This document shows, in pieces, positions 10,871-20,505 of a stretch of 64,000 nucleotides of DNA. Location: positions 1 through 64,000 of the forward strand of contig WQVK01000001.1 of the NCBI GenBank assembly GCA_009784025.1. The letters are read 5' to 3'. The notes under the pieces are model-generated. The model saw nothing but the letters and a program-made list of their open reading frames with translations, did not search any database and was not told the DNA's origin. Positions within the stretch are counted from its first letter, which is position 1. Every line of letters starts with the position of its first letter. The position numbers and the translations under genes were made by a program. This stretch comes from Defluviitaleaceae bacterium. GTDB taxonomy: Bacteria; Bacillota; Clostridia; Lachnospirales; WQUN01.

Positions 10871-10985
10871 TATAGTGAAATAATTCGAAAGCGTTTTCGC
10901 CTGTCGCGGCAAAAACGCCTGAAACGCCTTGTCTCGGCGTTTCAGGTGCCGCTTGGGTTAGACCGTTTCTCATTTGTTTAACTAT
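10871..10985. mobile_element. MITE-like element, family C copy
   Basis: tatagtgaaataattcgaaa...gaccgtttctcatttgtttaactata; ends related as inverted repeats; central cgcctgaaacgcc..ggcgtttcaggtg hairpin. Confidence 0.75.
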
Positions 10986-11118
10986 AAACTCTATTTATTT
11001 ATGTTTTTAAGTCGCATATTACTATTCACGTGCAACTGTCCCGCTGCCAAAATGTTATCACGGCAGTTATCGACAGGCTACAAACTCAGTAAAATCAACA
11101 TTCTTTACACAGGTTTGT

Positions 11119-12426
11119 TTACTGCCATTCAATAGTCCCGGGCGGCTTCGAGCTTATATCGTACACAACACGGCTAACATCCTCTATTTCGCTGGAGATG
11201 CGTACTGCCATGCGGTTTAGAAGCTCGTGGGGGATTGGCGTGTAGCTGCAGGTCATGAAATCTTGCGTGGTTACGGCACGGATGGCTAGCACTGGGTCGT
11301 GGGTGCGGTTGTTGCCTTTTACGCCCACGGAAGATGTGTCGGTTAGCACCGCGAAGTATTGGTCTGGGCGTTCGCTTTCTGGTAGTTTGTCCAGTTCTTC
11401 CCGCACTATGGCGTCTGCACGGCGCAGGGTGTTTAACTTTTGGAATGTGACATCACCCATGATGCGCACGGCTAGGCCAGGGCCTGGGAATGGTTGGCGG
11501 TTTACTAGGTATTCTGGCAGGCCCAGCATTAGGCCTATTTTGCGCACTTCGTTTTTGAATAGGCCGGATAGAGGCTCTACAATTTGCTCGAAGTCTAGGT
11601 TTTCTGGCAGGCCGCCTACGTTGTGGTGGCTTTTTATGGTTGCGCCATGTGCGCCGCCAGATTCTACAATATCTGGGTAGATTGTGCCTTGGGCCAGGAA
11701 GGGGATTTTGCCCAGTTTTTTTGCTTCTTCTTCGAATACGCGGATAAATTCTTCGCCTATTATTTTGCGCTTGGTTTCTGGGTCTGCATGACCTTTTAGT
11801 TTGCCCACGAAGCGTTCTGCTGCGTCTATTCTTATGAATTTCAAGTCCCGTTTAGAGAAAATTTCTTCTATCTGGTCGCCTTCGTCTTGGCGCATTAGGC
11901 CGTGGTCCACGAACAGGCAGGTTAGCTTGCCCGGGATGGCCTTAGACAGCAACGCCGCGCAAACGCTAGAATCTACCCCGCCAGACAGTGCCAGCAGCAC
12001 ATTGCGGCCTGCGGTGGTTTCACGGATTAGTTCTACCTGGGTGCTGATGTAATCCTCTAGCTTGTAGCCGCCTTTTGCATGGCATTCATTGAAAATGAAG
12101 TCTTTTATAATGCCTTGTAGGTCTTTTGTTTGCGTCATATCGACGGTGTGTATGTTGTTGCCTGTGCTTGGCACAGGCACTCCTGCCAGATTATATGCCA
12201 GCACTGGCACGCCTAATTCAAACAGCCCCGGGTCGCATTTTACTGCGTCTGGGGCGTTTTCTTGGTTGCCTGTGATTATTATGCCAGTGGGTTTCATTGC
12301 GCGGATTTTGTCCGCGGACAGATGCCATGGGATTATCTCTGCATATACTTGCAAGTCGCGGACGGTGCGGGCTAGCAGTTCCTTATGCAGCCCGCCAAAG
12401 TCCATTATCAGGATTAGGTCGCTCAT
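11119..12426 (-). CDS. guaA: GMP synthase with degenerate/truncated glutaminase (GATase) domain
   Basis: Intact ATP-PPase (LLALSGGVDSSVCAALL) and C-terminal dimerisation domain; GATase region shortened, with PVLAYNLAG in place of PVLGICYG. Confidence 0.9.
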   Translation of the reverse strand: MSDLILIMDFGGLHKELLARTVRDLQVYAEIIPWHLSADKIRAMKPTGIIITGNQENAPDAVKCDPGLFELGVPVLAYNLAGVPVPSTGNNIHTVDMTQTKDLQGIIKDFIFNECHAKGGYKLEDYISTQVELIRETTAGRNVLLALSGGVDSSVCAALLSKAIPGKLTCLFVDHGLMRQDEGDQIEEIFSKRDLKFIRIDAAERFVGKLKGHADPETKRKIIGEEFIRVFEEEAKKLGKIPFLAQGTIYPDIVESGGAHGATIKSHHNVGGLPENLDFEQIVEPLSGLFKNEVRKIGLMLGLPEYLVNRQPFPGPGLAVRIMGDVTFQKLNTLRRADAIVREELDKLPESERPDQYFAVLTDTSSVGVKGNNRTHDPVLAIRAVTTQDFMTCSYTPIPHELLNRMAVRISSEIEDVSRVVYDISSKPPGTIEWQ

Positions 12427-13295
12427 ATCTTCACTACTCCTTCGTACACTTTTATACATTCGCCGCTCATATACACGGCTTCGTCGGTGTAGTTGATGGT
12501 TAGTATGCCGCCGCGCACTTCTACTTTAATGTCTGTGTCTTTATCGCAGAAGCCTAGCTGAACCGCAGCCACAGCCGCAGCGCACGCGCCTGTGCCGCAG
12601 GCCATGGTTTCGCCTGTGCCGCGCTCCCAAATTCGCATACGCAGGTAGTTGCGGCTTACCATCTGGGCAATCTCTAAGTTAACCCTTTCTGGGAAGAGGT
12701 TGGCATGTTCAAACATTGGGCCAATCGTCTCTAGGTCAAAATGGTCTATATCATGATGGAAAATAACCGCATGGGGGTTGCCCATGTTTACGCATGTAAT
12801 CTCGTAAGGCTGGCGCGTTATATTGACTTTCCGCTGGATAATCGCCTCGCCGCTAAGGTTGACCGGAATCTTCTCTGGCGCTAGCTCTGCCTTGCCCATA
12901 TTCACCTTGGCCGCCAGTACCCTGCCGTCCACTATGGTCATCTCCATATCCTTTATGCCGCTTAATGTTTCTATCTTCACATTGGGTGTTGTAAACGTAC
13001 CGTTTTCGTACAAATACTTGCCCAGGCAGCGCAGGGCATTGCCGCAATTGTCTGCTTCGCTGCCATCTGCATTAAACATGCGCATGGCCGCATCTGCAAC
13101 TTCAGACGGCAACATAAGCACAAGCCCGTCGCCCCCCACGCCCTTGTGCCTATCTGAAAGTACCCTGGCAAGCTCGCCCGGGTTAGGAATATCCACATCA
13201 AATCCATTGAAGAAAATATAATCATTGCCGCAGCCATGCATCTTAACAAAAGGTACTCTGCGCCCCACAAACTGAAAAGTGTCAATACTGGTCAT
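12423..13295 (-). CDS. dapF: Diaminopimelate epimerase
   Basis: VKMHGCGNDYIFFNG, NADGSEADNCGNALRC, ACGTGACAAAVAA. Confidence 0.96.
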   Translation of the reverse strand: MTSIDTFQFVGRRVPFVKMHGCGNDYIFFNGFDVDIPNPGELARVLSDRHKGVGGDGLVLMLPSEVADAAMRMFNADGSEADNCGNALRCLGKYLYENGTFTTPNVKIETLSGIKDMEMTIVDGRVLAAKVNMGKAELAPEKIPVNLSGEAIIQRKVNITRQPYEITCVNMGNPHAVIFHHDIDHFDLETIGPMFEHANLFPERVNLEIAQMVSRNYLRMRIWERGTGETMACGTGACAAAVAAVQLGFCDKDTDIKVEVRGGILTINYTDEAVYMSGECIKVYEGVVKI

Positions 13296-13369
13296 AACCC
13301 ACCTCTTCGGTTGAAATTTAGGACAAAATCTTATATAAAAATTGGGCGAATGTCAAGTTTTAAAAGCTT

Positions 13370-13525
13370 TTAAGACCTTTATAAGGCCGTCAGAGGCTTC
13401 GCCCCCGACACCTCCACTTCTTTTCATAAGATTCGCTTCGCGAACCCGGCGTTGTGCGCCGCCCAATTTCTTTCGGGTTGCCTTTGAGAAAAAAGAAGCA
13501 AAAAACTTTAGAATTTTTATTTTTG
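13370..13525. repeat. Composite dispersed repeat
   Basis: ccgtcagaggcttcgcccccgacacctcc + attcgcttcgcgaacccggcg...gcccaatttctttcgggttgcc. Confidence 0.7.
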
Positions 13526-13592
13526 GGTTGCAAAGTTGGTGGAAGCTTTGCTGTTTGTGGAGCTACCATTGAAATTGCGTTTTTTGCAATTT

Positions 13593-13756
13593 TATAGCCG
13601 CTCCACCTAAAAACCCTCACATAGAGCTTGTAAATTTCCCACAAGCCTTCGTCGCTAAAAACCTTGTGCACCGCTAGTGCGCGGCGGTTTTCAGCTCCTC
13701 GCCTTGCGAAAAATTTCCCGCGCTCTATGCGAATGTTTTTAGGTGGAGCGGCTATA
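13593..13756. mobile_element. MITE-like element, family D copy 1, inserted into another repeat
   Basis: 164 bp bounded by perfect 22-bp TIRs tatagccgctccacctaaaaac / gtttttaggtggagcggctata. Confidence 0.85.
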
Positions 13757-13775
13757 GAAGAACTCTAATAAAAAA

Positions 13776-13827
13776 ATGGTACCATACGGTACCATAAACC
13801 GGCGAAAATGGTACCGCATGGTACCAC
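13776..13827. repeat. GGTACC double-hairpin module, copy 2
   Basis: atggtaccatacggtaccat...atggtaccgcatggtacca. Confidence 0.9.
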
Positions 13828-14119
13828 ATTTTGGAAAAAACGCATGTTTTGCCTTCGGGTATACGCAAAAAACCGCTAAACAAGCCACTTCTTTAAAAAT
13901 AAAAAACACAAAAGTAAAAACTTCTGTGTTTTTGGCTCAAAAATTAAAGTTTTTGCCCCTCTTTTTTTCAAAAAGAGGGTGGGTGTGGGCTGGTCGGTTG
14001 CTACGCAACTTGCTTGCCTTAGCATCCTGAGGCAAAGCCCACGGTTTCAATCTTTACAATTTCTTTACAAATTCGCCCCCGCAATATGTTATACTGTGCA
14101 GGATTTTTAATTTAAAGGA

Positions 14120-15184
14120 GTGGTGAGCTTGGTTGAAGTAAAGAATTTGACAAAAATTTACGGCAAGCATCGGGCGCTGGATAATATTAGCTTTAGTATT
14201 GCCCCGGGCGAGATTATTGGCTTCCTTGGGCCAAACGGCGCGGGCAAAACTACTACCATGAATATCATGACCGGGTTTATTGCTGCCACCAGCGGCGAAG
14301 TGACCATCGATGGGCTAGACACCGTGGCCGAGCCAGAGCGCGTTAAGGCCAGCATAGGTTATTTGCCGGATACTCCGCCTGTTTATGGCGATATGCGAGT
14401 TGTTGAATATCTTAACTTTGTGGCAGATATTAAAAAGGTTAAGGCCGGCCGCAAAGAAATGTTGCAAGATATAATGCGGCAGCTAAGCATTGACGATATC
14501 CCCAAAAGGCTTATAAAGAATCTCTCCCGCGGGTACCGCCAGCGGGTTGGCTTAGCGCAAGCCATGGTGGGCCAGCCCAAGCTGATAATAATGGACGAGC
14601 CTACCATAGGCCTAGACCCTAAGCAAATAATCGAGATGCGCGATGTGGTTAAAAACCTTGGCAAAAAGCATACCGTAATCCTATCATCCCACATTATGCA
14701 AGAAGTAAGCGCCGTTTGCGACCGGGTTATAATAATCAACCGTGGCAAAATAGTAGCCACTGGCACGCCAGAATCCCTTTCTAAAGGCCTGCAGCAAGGC
14801 AGCATAAAAGTACGCATAAAAGGCGACCCTGCAGCCATAAACACAGCCCTAGCCGCCTACCCAATAATATCCGGCATCACCCCAGAACCTTCCCCAGAAG
14901 AAGGCGTAACAGACCTAATACTAAGCGGCAACGAAGGCACAGATATCCGTGAGGCCATTTTCAATTGCATGTCCAACAACAACCTCCCAATCTTACTAAT
15001 GAAATCCACCGAAATGTCCCTAGAAGAAATCTTCCTCTCCTTCACCTCCTCGCCGGATGGGCAGCTCCGTGGAGGTGTATCTGAGGCTTCAGCATACGAC
15101 TCGCGGCCGGATGCCGTGGGAAGCGTAACCGGGTTGCGGCAGCAGGACTTGGGGCAGAACCCCATTTCAAAGGAGGAAGCCTAA
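14120..15184 (+). CDS. ABC transporter ATP-binding protein (GldA-like)
   Basis: Walker A GPNGAGKTTT, signature LSRGYRQRVGLAQAM, Walker B LIIMDEP. Confidence 0.93.
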   Translation: MVSLVEVKNLTKIYGKHRALDNISFSIAPGEIIGFLGPNGAGKTTTMNIMTGFIAATSGEVTIDGLDTVAEPERVKASIGYLPDTPPVYGDMRVVEYLNFVADIKKVKAGRKEMLQDIMRQLSIDDIPKRLIKNLSRGYRQRVGLAQAMVGQPKLIIMDEPTIGLDPKQIIEMRDVVKNLGKKHTVILSSHIMQEVSAVCDRVIIINRGKIVATGTPESLSKGLQQGSIKVRIKGDPAAINTALAAYPIISGITPEPSPEEGVTDLILSGNEGTDIREAIFNCMSNNNLPILLMKSTEMSLEEIFLSFTSSPDGQLRGGVSEASAYDSRPDAVGSVTGLRQQDLGQNPISKEEA

Positions 15185-16047
15185 TGACTGCAATTTATAA
15201 AAAAGAAATGCGAACATATTTTACGCATATGATGGGATACGTTTTTCTGGCTATTATGCTGCTGCTGGTTGGGATTTTCTTCTCCACAGAGACTATCGGC
15301 CGGCACAACCCTAATTTCCATATGGTGCTGTTTAATATTACTACTTTTTTCTTTGTGCTGGTGCCGGTGCTTACCATGCGGCTTTTTTCTGAAGAAGCGC
15401 GGCAAAAGACAGACCAGCTACTTTTCACCAGCCCCCTTAGCGTGATGCAAATTGTGCTGGGTAAGTTTTTGGCGGCTTTTAGCTTGTTTCTTGTTGGCAC
15501 GGTGGTTACTGTTGTGCTGCCGCTAATGGTGCGTAGCTATGGCGAGCTGCCTGTTAGCCAGATTGTTGGTACTTATGTAGCGTTTTTGCTTATTGGCGCG
15601 GCTTCCATTGCGGTTGGCGTGTTTATTTCTGTGCTTACAGATAACCAGATTATCGCGGCTATTGCTACCATGGGCGCGATTTTTCTTATGTTTATCATGG
15701 AAACTGTGGCTTTACTTATGCCGGTTACTACCGTGGCGTCTTTGATTTTTGTGGGGGTTTTAGTGCTTGGGGTGGCCGCAGTTTTGTACAATTCTACCAG
15801 GAATATTATCGTGGCGGTTATTGTTGCGCTGCTTGGGGCCGGGGCTGTGGCCGGGCTTTATTTCTTGGGGGTTTTGGCATTTGATGGGGTTATCATTAGG
15901 GTCTTGCAATGGCTTTCTATTTTTGCACGGTTTAACAATTTTGCCCTGGGCATGTTAAATATTGGCGATATTGTCTACTATATTTCCTTTGCAGCGCTTT
16001 TTGTGTACCTTACGGCCAATGTGATTGAAAAAAGGAGGTGGAGATAA
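15184..16047 (+). CDS. ABC-2 type permease (GldF-like)
   Basis: MTAIYKKEMRTYFTHMMGYVFLAI, six-TM ABC-2 pattern. Confidence 0.88.
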   Translation: MTAIYKKEMRTYFTHMMGYVFLAIMLLLVGIFFSTETIGRHNPNFHMVLFNITTFFFVLVPVLTMRLFSEEARQKTDQLLFTSPLSVMQIVLGKFLAAFSLFLVGTVVTVVLPLMVRSYGELPVSQIVGTYVAFLLIGAASIAVGVFISVLTDNQIIAAIATMGAIFLMFIMETVALLMPVTTVASLIFVGVLVLGVAAVLYNSTRNIIVAVIVALLGAGAVAGLYFLGVLAFDGVIIRVLQWLSIFARFNNFALGMLNIGDIVYYISFAALFVYLTANVIEKRRWR

Positions 16048-17456
16048 TGAAGCTACGGGATAAACGCTTCCGCTATGGTATGTTCTCTACGGTTATGATG
16101 CTGCTGGCAGTTATGCTTTTTATTATTGTTAACCTGGTTGCCAGCGGTTTTAATATCACCCGCGACCTCACCCGCGAGCAAGTTTTCACCCTTACAGACC
16201 GCAGCATAGAATTTTTGGCAGAACTTAACAGCCCTGTAACTATCTACTATCTAGTGCCAACCGGCCACGAGCATGTGATAATATCACAACTGCTGGAAGA
16301 ATACGCTGCGGCATCAACTTATATCCGCGTAGAGCTGCGTGACCCCACCATCAACCCGGTGCTGGCTCATCAGCTTGCTGCCGAGGCAAGGCTGGCGGGG
16401 GGTATTCCCATAGGCAGCACTGGTAGCATTGTTGTGCAATCTGCAACTGGTACAGTAGCCGTTACAGAACTGGATATGCTGCCCCGCAACGCCGCAGGGG
16501 AAATCACTTCCATGAATTTCGAGCCATCTATCACCCGCGCCATCCACAATGTAAGCCAGGGCGTACCGCCTGTGGTCTACTTTGTTTATGGCAGCGGCGA
16601 AATTGACATAAGCATACCCTTTATAGGATATTTGCTGGCAGAAAACTTTGCCCTGCGTTCCATCAACCTGGTAGAAAATCACATTCCAGACGATGCAGAC
16701 ATCCTCTTTATAACCATGCCCTCACGGGATTGGACAGCCGCCAAACGCGACCGCATAGAGGCCTTCCTTACCGGCGGTGGCCGCGCCTTCATGGCCTTAA
16801 ACCTACGCAACGAGGCCACCCCAAGCTTTGACAATATGCTGGCCAGCTTTGGCATAGCCGTAGGCAATTTCCTAGTGCTGGAGGGTGACAGCCGCCAATA
16901 TATAGACAACCCCAGCATAATAATACCAACCCAGCAAAACCACCCGGCGCTAAACAACCTCTATCACAGCGATTTCGTTAACATACTACCCGTAACAACC
17001 GCCCTAGAAATACTAGACATGCGCCGCCCTGCAACCAATATCACGCCGGTATGGACAACATCATTCAGCTCCTTCGGCCGCCACGACCCAAATGAAACCA
17101 GCCCAGAAAGAATCCCCAGCGACAGCGACGGCCCCTTCAACCTAGCCTTAGCCATAACAGAGCGCATAGGCGAAAATGAAACCCAATTTATAGCCGTAAG
17201 CAGCCTAACCCTAATCTCCGACGACGTAACCCCCTTCGTGGGCGAAAGCAACTGGCTCTTCGTGGCAGATTCCCTGCGCTGGCTACACGGCCAGCCATCT
17301 GGCATATTCATCCCACGCCGCAACCCGCCAGGCATGAACCCCCTAATAGTACCAGGCTTCCAAGCCAACATTTTCCGTGCAATAGCAATGGGCGGCCTGC
17401 CAGCGGTGACTTTGATAATAGGCGTGATTGTGTATGTGAAGAGGAAAAATAACTAA
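16047..17456 (+). CDS. GldG-like ABC transporter auxiliary protein
   Basis: N- and C-terminal TM, large extracytoplasmic domain (REQVFTLTDRSIEFLAELNSPVTIYYL), overlapping start with the permease. Confidence 0.85.
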   Translation: MKLRDKRFRYGMFSTVMMLLAVMLFIIVNLVASGFNITRDLTREQVFTLTDRSIEFLAELNSPVTIYYLVPTGHEHVIISQLLEEYAAASTYIRVELRDPTINPVLAHQLAAEARLAGGIPIGSTGSIVVQSATGTVAVTELDMLPRNAAGEITSMNFEPSITRAIHNVSQGVPPVVYFVYGSGEIDISIPFIGYLLAENFALRSINLVENHIPDDADILFITMPSRDWTAAKRDRIEAFLTGGGRAFMALNLRNEATPSFDNMLASFGIAVGNFLVLEGDSRQYIDNPSIIIPTQQNHPALNNLYHSDFVNILPVTTALEILDMRRPATNITPVWTTSFSSFGRHDPNETSPERIPSDSDGPFNLALAITERIGENETQFIAVSSLTLISDDVTPFVGESNWLFVADSLRWLHGQPSGIFIPRRNPPGMNPLIVPGFQANIFRAIAMGGLPAVTLIIGVIVYVKRKNN

Positions 17457-17479
17457 AACAGTAAAAGGGGGCTTTGCTC

Positions 17480-17633
17480 GCTGCCTAAAAACTATAGCAT
17501 AGAGCGCAGAAAATTTTTCGCAAGACAGAAGCTGAAAACAGCCGCGCGCTGGCGGTACGCAAGGTTTTTAGCAGCGAAGGCTTACGGAAAATTTACAAGT
17601 TCTACGTGGTGGTTTTTAGGTGGAGCGACTATA
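17480..17633. mobile_element. MITE-like element, family D copy 2 (inverted relative to copy 1, degenerate left end)
   Basis: catagagcgcagaaaatttttcgcaag...ggtttttaggtggagcgactata aligns to the reverse complement of 13593-13756. Confidence 0.75.
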
Positions 17634-17651
17634 ACAATTCAATAGCTGAAT

Positions 17652-19571
17652 TCAGTCTGCATCCCCCATTTTATCGGTGGATTTATACCATACAATATGT
17701 CTCATGCGGTTAATCGCCGCCAAAACCTCAAACTGTCGCGGCATATCCATAAAACGGTGCATTGTAGTGAAAAATCCTGTGTCAACTAAATCCAAACCTT
17801 CTGCTTCAATTTGGGCATATAATTTTTGAACGATAGCAACAATATCAACACTTTGCTTGTTTGACTTATCCTTTGGACTTAATCCACGTATCGCCAACGC
17901 CATTGCTTCTAAATTATCAACACCTTCGTTACCTTTTGCCAAATGTCGAAGGATAAATGCCAAGGCGTTCACTTGGGGTTCTGTAGCTATATCGTGTAAA
18001 TTACGGATGTCTATGCGTTCGTCACCGATAATGATAAATCCTGTATCCGATACGGATAACCGTTCCCTGCTTGTGCCTTCCGGGTATGCTGTAAAAATTT
18101 TAGTAACGGTTCGGTTATTTTCCCAATTTTTATGCAATGCCGGAAGAATGTGTTCTGGGACGAATGTTTTAGCATAAGCGGTTACTTCGCTCATAACAAA
18201 TTCGTCCATCATAAATACATAGTCTGCAACCGCCAAATATTCTCCGCTCCCGCCAATAACGAGTATGGTAGAGATACCCATTTCGGCAAGTTCGTTTGCC
18301 CGATCGGTAAATGGCGTTATGGGTTCTTTTTCAATGAGTTGCTTCATCACCGCATCCCGAATCATAAAATTCGTGGCGGAGCGGTCTTCATCAATAAGCA
18401 GAAGTTTTGCGCCCAAGGAAACCGCTTCCATGATATTTGCTCCTTGGGATGTTGAGCCGGATGCGTGTGTCGTGGAAAAAATGTCCGGATTGCCGCCGGG
18501 AATCCATTTTATGAAAGGTGAAATGTTTACATTGGAAACTGCACGGCCATCTTCGGCTGTGATGGTGACAGCGGTATTATCGGTAATGCACAATTCGCGC
18601 CCATCGCCTTTTACATGGTCATATATTCCAGCGGATATAGCGTTTAGTACCGTAGATTTGCCGGAATACCCACCACCTGTTATTACAGTAACACCGCGCT
18701 TTATTCCCATGCCCCTAATGCCAGCGACTTCTATTTCATGACTTGTCGGGCTTTGGAATGGAATAGCGGCTTGCGCGGGTTTGTCGCTACCGCGCTCCCG
18801 TGCCAATATACTGCCATTTGCGATGAAAGCGCAATAGCCACCATCACGCAAAAATGTGCGAATTGCTTGCTGTGTCTTGGTAAGTTTGAGTACATCACTT
18901 AAGCCGCCTTTGTTGAATTCCCGAACAAAACGCTCGGTTGAATCCGGCAGTTGTTTTACCAACATGGTTTTTGCCCTATTCAGTTTCAAGTATGGTAGTT
19001 GAATTTCCATACGTATACAAAGACACATAATGTCCGGGGGCGGGTCTGTGTACCTGCAAAAATAAATTCTGATTCCTTTTCCTTCTTTATAATTCTTGGC
19101 AGGAATTAACGAGAAGTACGCAGTATTACGCAACATCACCTTGCTACCCGGTTCGAGCAAGATAAACTTTCCGTTTTCCCTGTCAGGTCGAGTGCGGTTT
19201 GCATAGCTGGCGTTTATCGCATCAAAGTAGGGTTTAATCTCTCTGAGGCAGTAATCGGCAACCGCTGGTGTGAAATCAATTATTCCGAGCATCTCTACGG
19301 GAATGGAGATTGTAACGGTGGGGCGGTCTAACGCTTGTTTGTTTGTGCGGTCAAGTGTATAGGCAATTTCATTATGCCAAAATGTCGGCTCTCTACGGAT
19401 GCCCGTTCGCTCTCCGTCAATGTCACCGTTTGGCTTGACATATACCTCCACACATTCCCCATCGTAAATTTCTTTCTGAACAGGCTTTCCTTCCACCGTA
19501 TCATTGTAACGATACGTGGTTGTCTTGTTGTCCGTAATACGGTCAAGATAGTAGCGCAGTCTTTTTGGCAA
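17652..19571 (-). CDS. ABC-class predicted ATPase (COG3044/ABC_ATPase type), TTG start
   Basis: ITGGGYSGKSTVLNAI, LLLIDEDRSATNFM, GGSGEYLAVADYVFMMDEF; TTG preceded by GGAGG. Confidence 0.85.
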   Translation of the reverse strand: MPKRLRYYLDRITDNKTTTYRYNDTVEGKPVQKEIYDGECVEVYVKPNGDIDGERTGIRREPTFWHNEIAYTLDRTNKQALDRPTVTISIPVEMLGIIDFTPAVADYCLREIKPYFDAINASYANRTRPDRENGKFILLEPGSKVMLRNTAYFSLIPAKNYKEGKGIRIYFCRYTDPPPDIMCLCIRMEIQLPYLKLNRAKTMLVKQLPDSTERFVREFNKGGLSDVLKLTKTQQAIRTFLRDGGYCAFIANGSILARERGSDKPAQAAIPFQSPTSHEIEVAGIRGMGIKRGVTVITGGGYSGKSTVLNAISAGIYDHVKGDGRELCITDNTAVTITAEDGRAVSNVNISPFIKWIPGGNPDIFSTTHASGSTSQGANIMEAVSLGAKLLLIDEDRSATNFMIRDAVMKQLIEKEPITPFTDRANELAEMGISTILVIGGSGEYLAVADYVFMMDEFVMSEVTAYAKTFVPEHILPALHKNWENNRTVTKIFTAYPEGTSRERLSVSDTGFIIIGDERIDIRNLHDIATEPQVNALAFILRHLAKGNEGVDNLEAMALAIRGLSPKDKSNKQSVDIVAIVQKLYAQIEAEGLDLVDTGFFTTMHRFMDMPRQFEVLAAINRMRHIVWYKSTDKMGDAD

Positions 19572-19613
19572 TGGCTTTACCTCCGAGTTTTCGGAAGCTG
19601 GCGCAAAATAAAA

Positions 19614-19638
19614 ACGCCGCTGATAAAACCAGCGGCGT
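19614..19638 (-). terminator. Leader terminator upstream of the ABC-class ATPase
   Basis: Minus strand ACGCCGCTG-GTTTTAT-CAGCGGCGT followed by TTTTATTTT. Confidence 0.85.
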
Positions 19639-19658
19639 AAAAAGACTTAGTGAAAAAA

Positions 19659-19715
19659 CTAAATCAGCGCGGACAAAATGGTTTTATCATTCATGTATAA
19701 TATTGGCATTTTCAT
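19659..19715 (-). CDS. 18-aa leader peptide MKMPILYMNDKTILSALI
   Basis: Strong SD AGGAGG 9 nt before ATG; sits between an upstream AT-rich promoter-like region and the terminator; overlaps inverted repeats. Confidence 0.75.
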   Translation of the reverse strand: MKMPILYMNDKTILSALI

Positions 19716-19882
19716 TTTGTCCGACCTCCTAAATTTTATTTTAGTGTAACAAGATAAGTTTAACATATATGTTTGTTCAGTGCAAGATAGATTTTTTGAC
19801 ACCAATTTGACAAAGTCCGGTATCATCTCTTTCTGTGCCGATACATGTTCTTGAAAAAACCTTAACAACATCATTCTAACAA

Positions 19883-20497
19883 CTAATCATCCCATTCCAT
19901 TTTTACAACTTCGCCAGTACCTGCACAAATATAGAATTCGATTATATGGTGGCCTCTGTACCTTTGGGCTGCCCGGAATTCTAATTCCCAAACCCAGCGG
20001 CCTTGTTCGAAGTCTAGGCCAGAGCTTGCGCGGTGGCTGGCTTCTATTCCTAGGCGGGATAGTTCTTCGTAGGCTAATTCTATTGCACGTGCGGGGGTTA
20101 TGGTTGGGCTGGCGGGGCGGTTATTGCGGGATGTGTAGGCTGTGCCAGTTGTTGTGGCTGGGGGGGCTTCTGGCTGTGGCAGATGCGCCGGGTAGTTTGG
20201 CACTGCGCCAGCGGGGATGCGTTCTGTTAGGTGGACGGTGTTGGTTTCGCTTTCCCAGGTGGCGTTGTAGCCGAATAGGTTGGCAATGTCACGCACAGGC
20301 AGGTAAGTGCGGCCATTTAGCACGAAGGGTTCATTTTCTAGCTGCGCTTGGTTGCCATTTATGGCTACTGAAATATTATTGAAATAAATTGTCACGTCGT
20401 TGCTTATAACACGCGCCACTAGCGGCGTTGCGGTTAGAATTAAGGCGGCAATGGCTGCCCCTATTATTCCGCCCTTTAGGCGTTCTTTTGCTTTCAT
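19883..20497 (-). CDS. Copper-amine-oxidase-N-like (stalk) domain plus PepSY domain protein
   Basis: VAINGNQAQLENEPFVLNGRTYLPVRDIANLFGYNATWE; C-terminal PepSY-like ITPARAIELAYEELSRLG. Confidence 0.85.
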   Translation of the reverse strand: MKAKERLKGGIIGAAIAALILTATPLVARVISNDVTIYFNNISVAINGNQAQLENEPFVLNGRTYLPVRDIANLFGYNATWESETNTVHLTERIPAGAVPNYPAHLPQPEAPPATTTGTAYTSRNNRPASPTITPARAIELAYEELSRLGIEASHRASSGLDFEQGRWVWELEFRAAQRYRGHHIIEFYICAGTGEVVKMEWDD

Positions 20498-20505
20498 AAA
20501 ACCTC

